Assembly: GCA_031277095.1 (NCBI GenBank)
Contig: JAISLU010000001.1
Coordinates: 25,245 to 89,244 of the forward strand
DNA: 64,000 bases
Source of the DNA: Synergistaceae bacterium
GTDB taxonomy: Bacteria > Synergistota > Synergistia > Synergistales > Aminobacteriaceae
Direction of reading: 5' to 3'
The notes below the pieces were generated by a model. It was given only the letters and a program-made list of their open reading frames with translations. It searched no databases and had not been told where the DNA came from. Positions 63,649-64,000 of the stretch are shown here, piece by piece (within the stretch, counting starts at the first letter, position 1; every line of letters begins with the position of its first letter). The translations under genes and the position numbers were made by a program.

Positions 63649-63939
63649 TTTCAATTCCTCCTCAAAGAATCTCGAAAAATTTACCCGACACCCCCAGGGT
63701 CCAGAAACAGACGAGAAACAAAGCGCACTTAGTCGGCCGCCCAGTCTATTCACCTGCGGGCTCCGCCCCCCGAGCTGAAACATTTACAAAATACACAGTT
63801 ATCATACAACATCTCCGATACGATGGCTACAAGGAATATGTACAGGCCGCAATAGAGTTGACCAGAGTTGGTTACAGTACAGTGGGAATGTAGAGATAAT
63901 GGGCTAATGTATAAACCAAAGTTATACGATAATATAAGT
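63649..63939. other. AT-rich right-edge region without a clear gene
   Basis: The stretch 63649-63939 has no convincing gene. Bases ~63780-63939 are clearly AT-richer than the rest and read like the flank of a mobile element or an operator region. Small direct words (gagttg..gagttgg, tacagtacag) occur near 63855-63880. A promoter for the TAXI SBP should be here on the minus strand, but no good box pair is visible. Confidence 0.4.
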
Positions 63940-64000
63940 ATGAGCGCAGATTACAGTCGTCAACTGAGTAAAGAATATGAGCGAGCGTTGTTGAAGCTAG
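63940..64000 (+). CDS. Partial ORF at the right edge, unknown
   Basis: An ATG at 63940 opens a frame that runs out of the window: MSADYSRQLSKEYERALLKL. The start of a charged helix of this kind is seen in many transposase or coiled-coil proteins. There is no strong ribosome site, so the call is weak. Confidence 0.3.
   Translation, partial: MSADYSRQLSKEYERALLKL

Overview
The window reads as chromosomal DNA of a GC-rich (by eye near 58-60%) anaerobic diderm bacterium, most likely of the Synergistota type. This placement is inferred from gene content: V/A-type ATPase genes, a tripartite tricarboxylate (TTT) transporter, a TAXI-type TRAP transporter, a TorD/DmsA-family molybdoenzyme, a corrinoid-protein reactivase, an LpxL-type acyltransferase and a zinc-ribbon L28. 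There is no rRNA, tRNA, CRISPR array, prophage or intact insertion sequence that I can see. Genes are dense, many overlap by ATGA/GTGA/TTGA, and TTG and GTG starts are common.

Layout. 1-3.2 kb: 3' end of an S9 peptidase, then a PEP/pyruvate-binding-domain protein paired with an unknown protein. 3.4-14.4 kb: clpB, a DegT aminotransferase overlapping a RamA-like reactivase, an alpha/beta hydrolase, exonuclease III, an acyl-CoA ligase, ridA, enolase and rqcP. 14.9-23.9 kb: secreted phosphodiester glycosidase-like protein, hydrogenase-type maturation protease, a Cys-rich small protein, CorA, ornithine carbamoyltransferase, zinc ribbon, rpmB, tyrS, a GT-like protein and an LpxL-like acyltransferase. 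24-27.5 kb: an AT-richer block with a Ste24-like protease, a metallophosphoesterase and a DGGYIVAG-repeat protein. 27.5-36.2 kb (minus strand): a TagA-type glycosyltransferase, a CBS protein, a coiled-coil protein and V-ATPase subunits I, K, E, A and B. 36.4-41.2 kb (minus strand): riboflavin genes ribD-ribE-ribBA-ribH behind an HD protein and a peroxiredoxin-like protein. 41.4-45.6 kb: TctC-TctB-TctA plus an opine-dehydrogenase-like enzyme. 46.6-53.1 kb: a surface-glycan or acyl cluster (VOC, KAS III, two ACPs, SDR, NeuD, FkbH, GT4). 53.2-56.0 kb: yajC-secD-secF. 56.1-59.1 kb: a TorD-DmsA fusion. 59.2-63.6 kb (minus strand): TAXI SBP, DUF1850, TRAP permease and a ZIP transporter.

What stands out. 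(1) The V-ATPase cluster has no subunit C, D or F gene, and the A subunit has Gly where the catalytic Glu of the GER motif should be. (2) A molybdopterin reductase carries its own TorD-like chaperone as an N-terminal domain and has no partner subunits next to it. (3) The FkbH/ACP/KAS III/SDR/NeuD/GT4 run looks like a pathway that loads a three-carbon acyl unit on a carrier protein and attaches it to a surface sugar. (4) More than twenty places carry short degenerate tandem repeats (units of about 9-27 bp, most often 15 bp), between genes, at gene ends and in frame inside essential-type genes. One of them copies the ribE 3' end into the ribBA translation start. All homology statements rest on motif reading only; no search was run.
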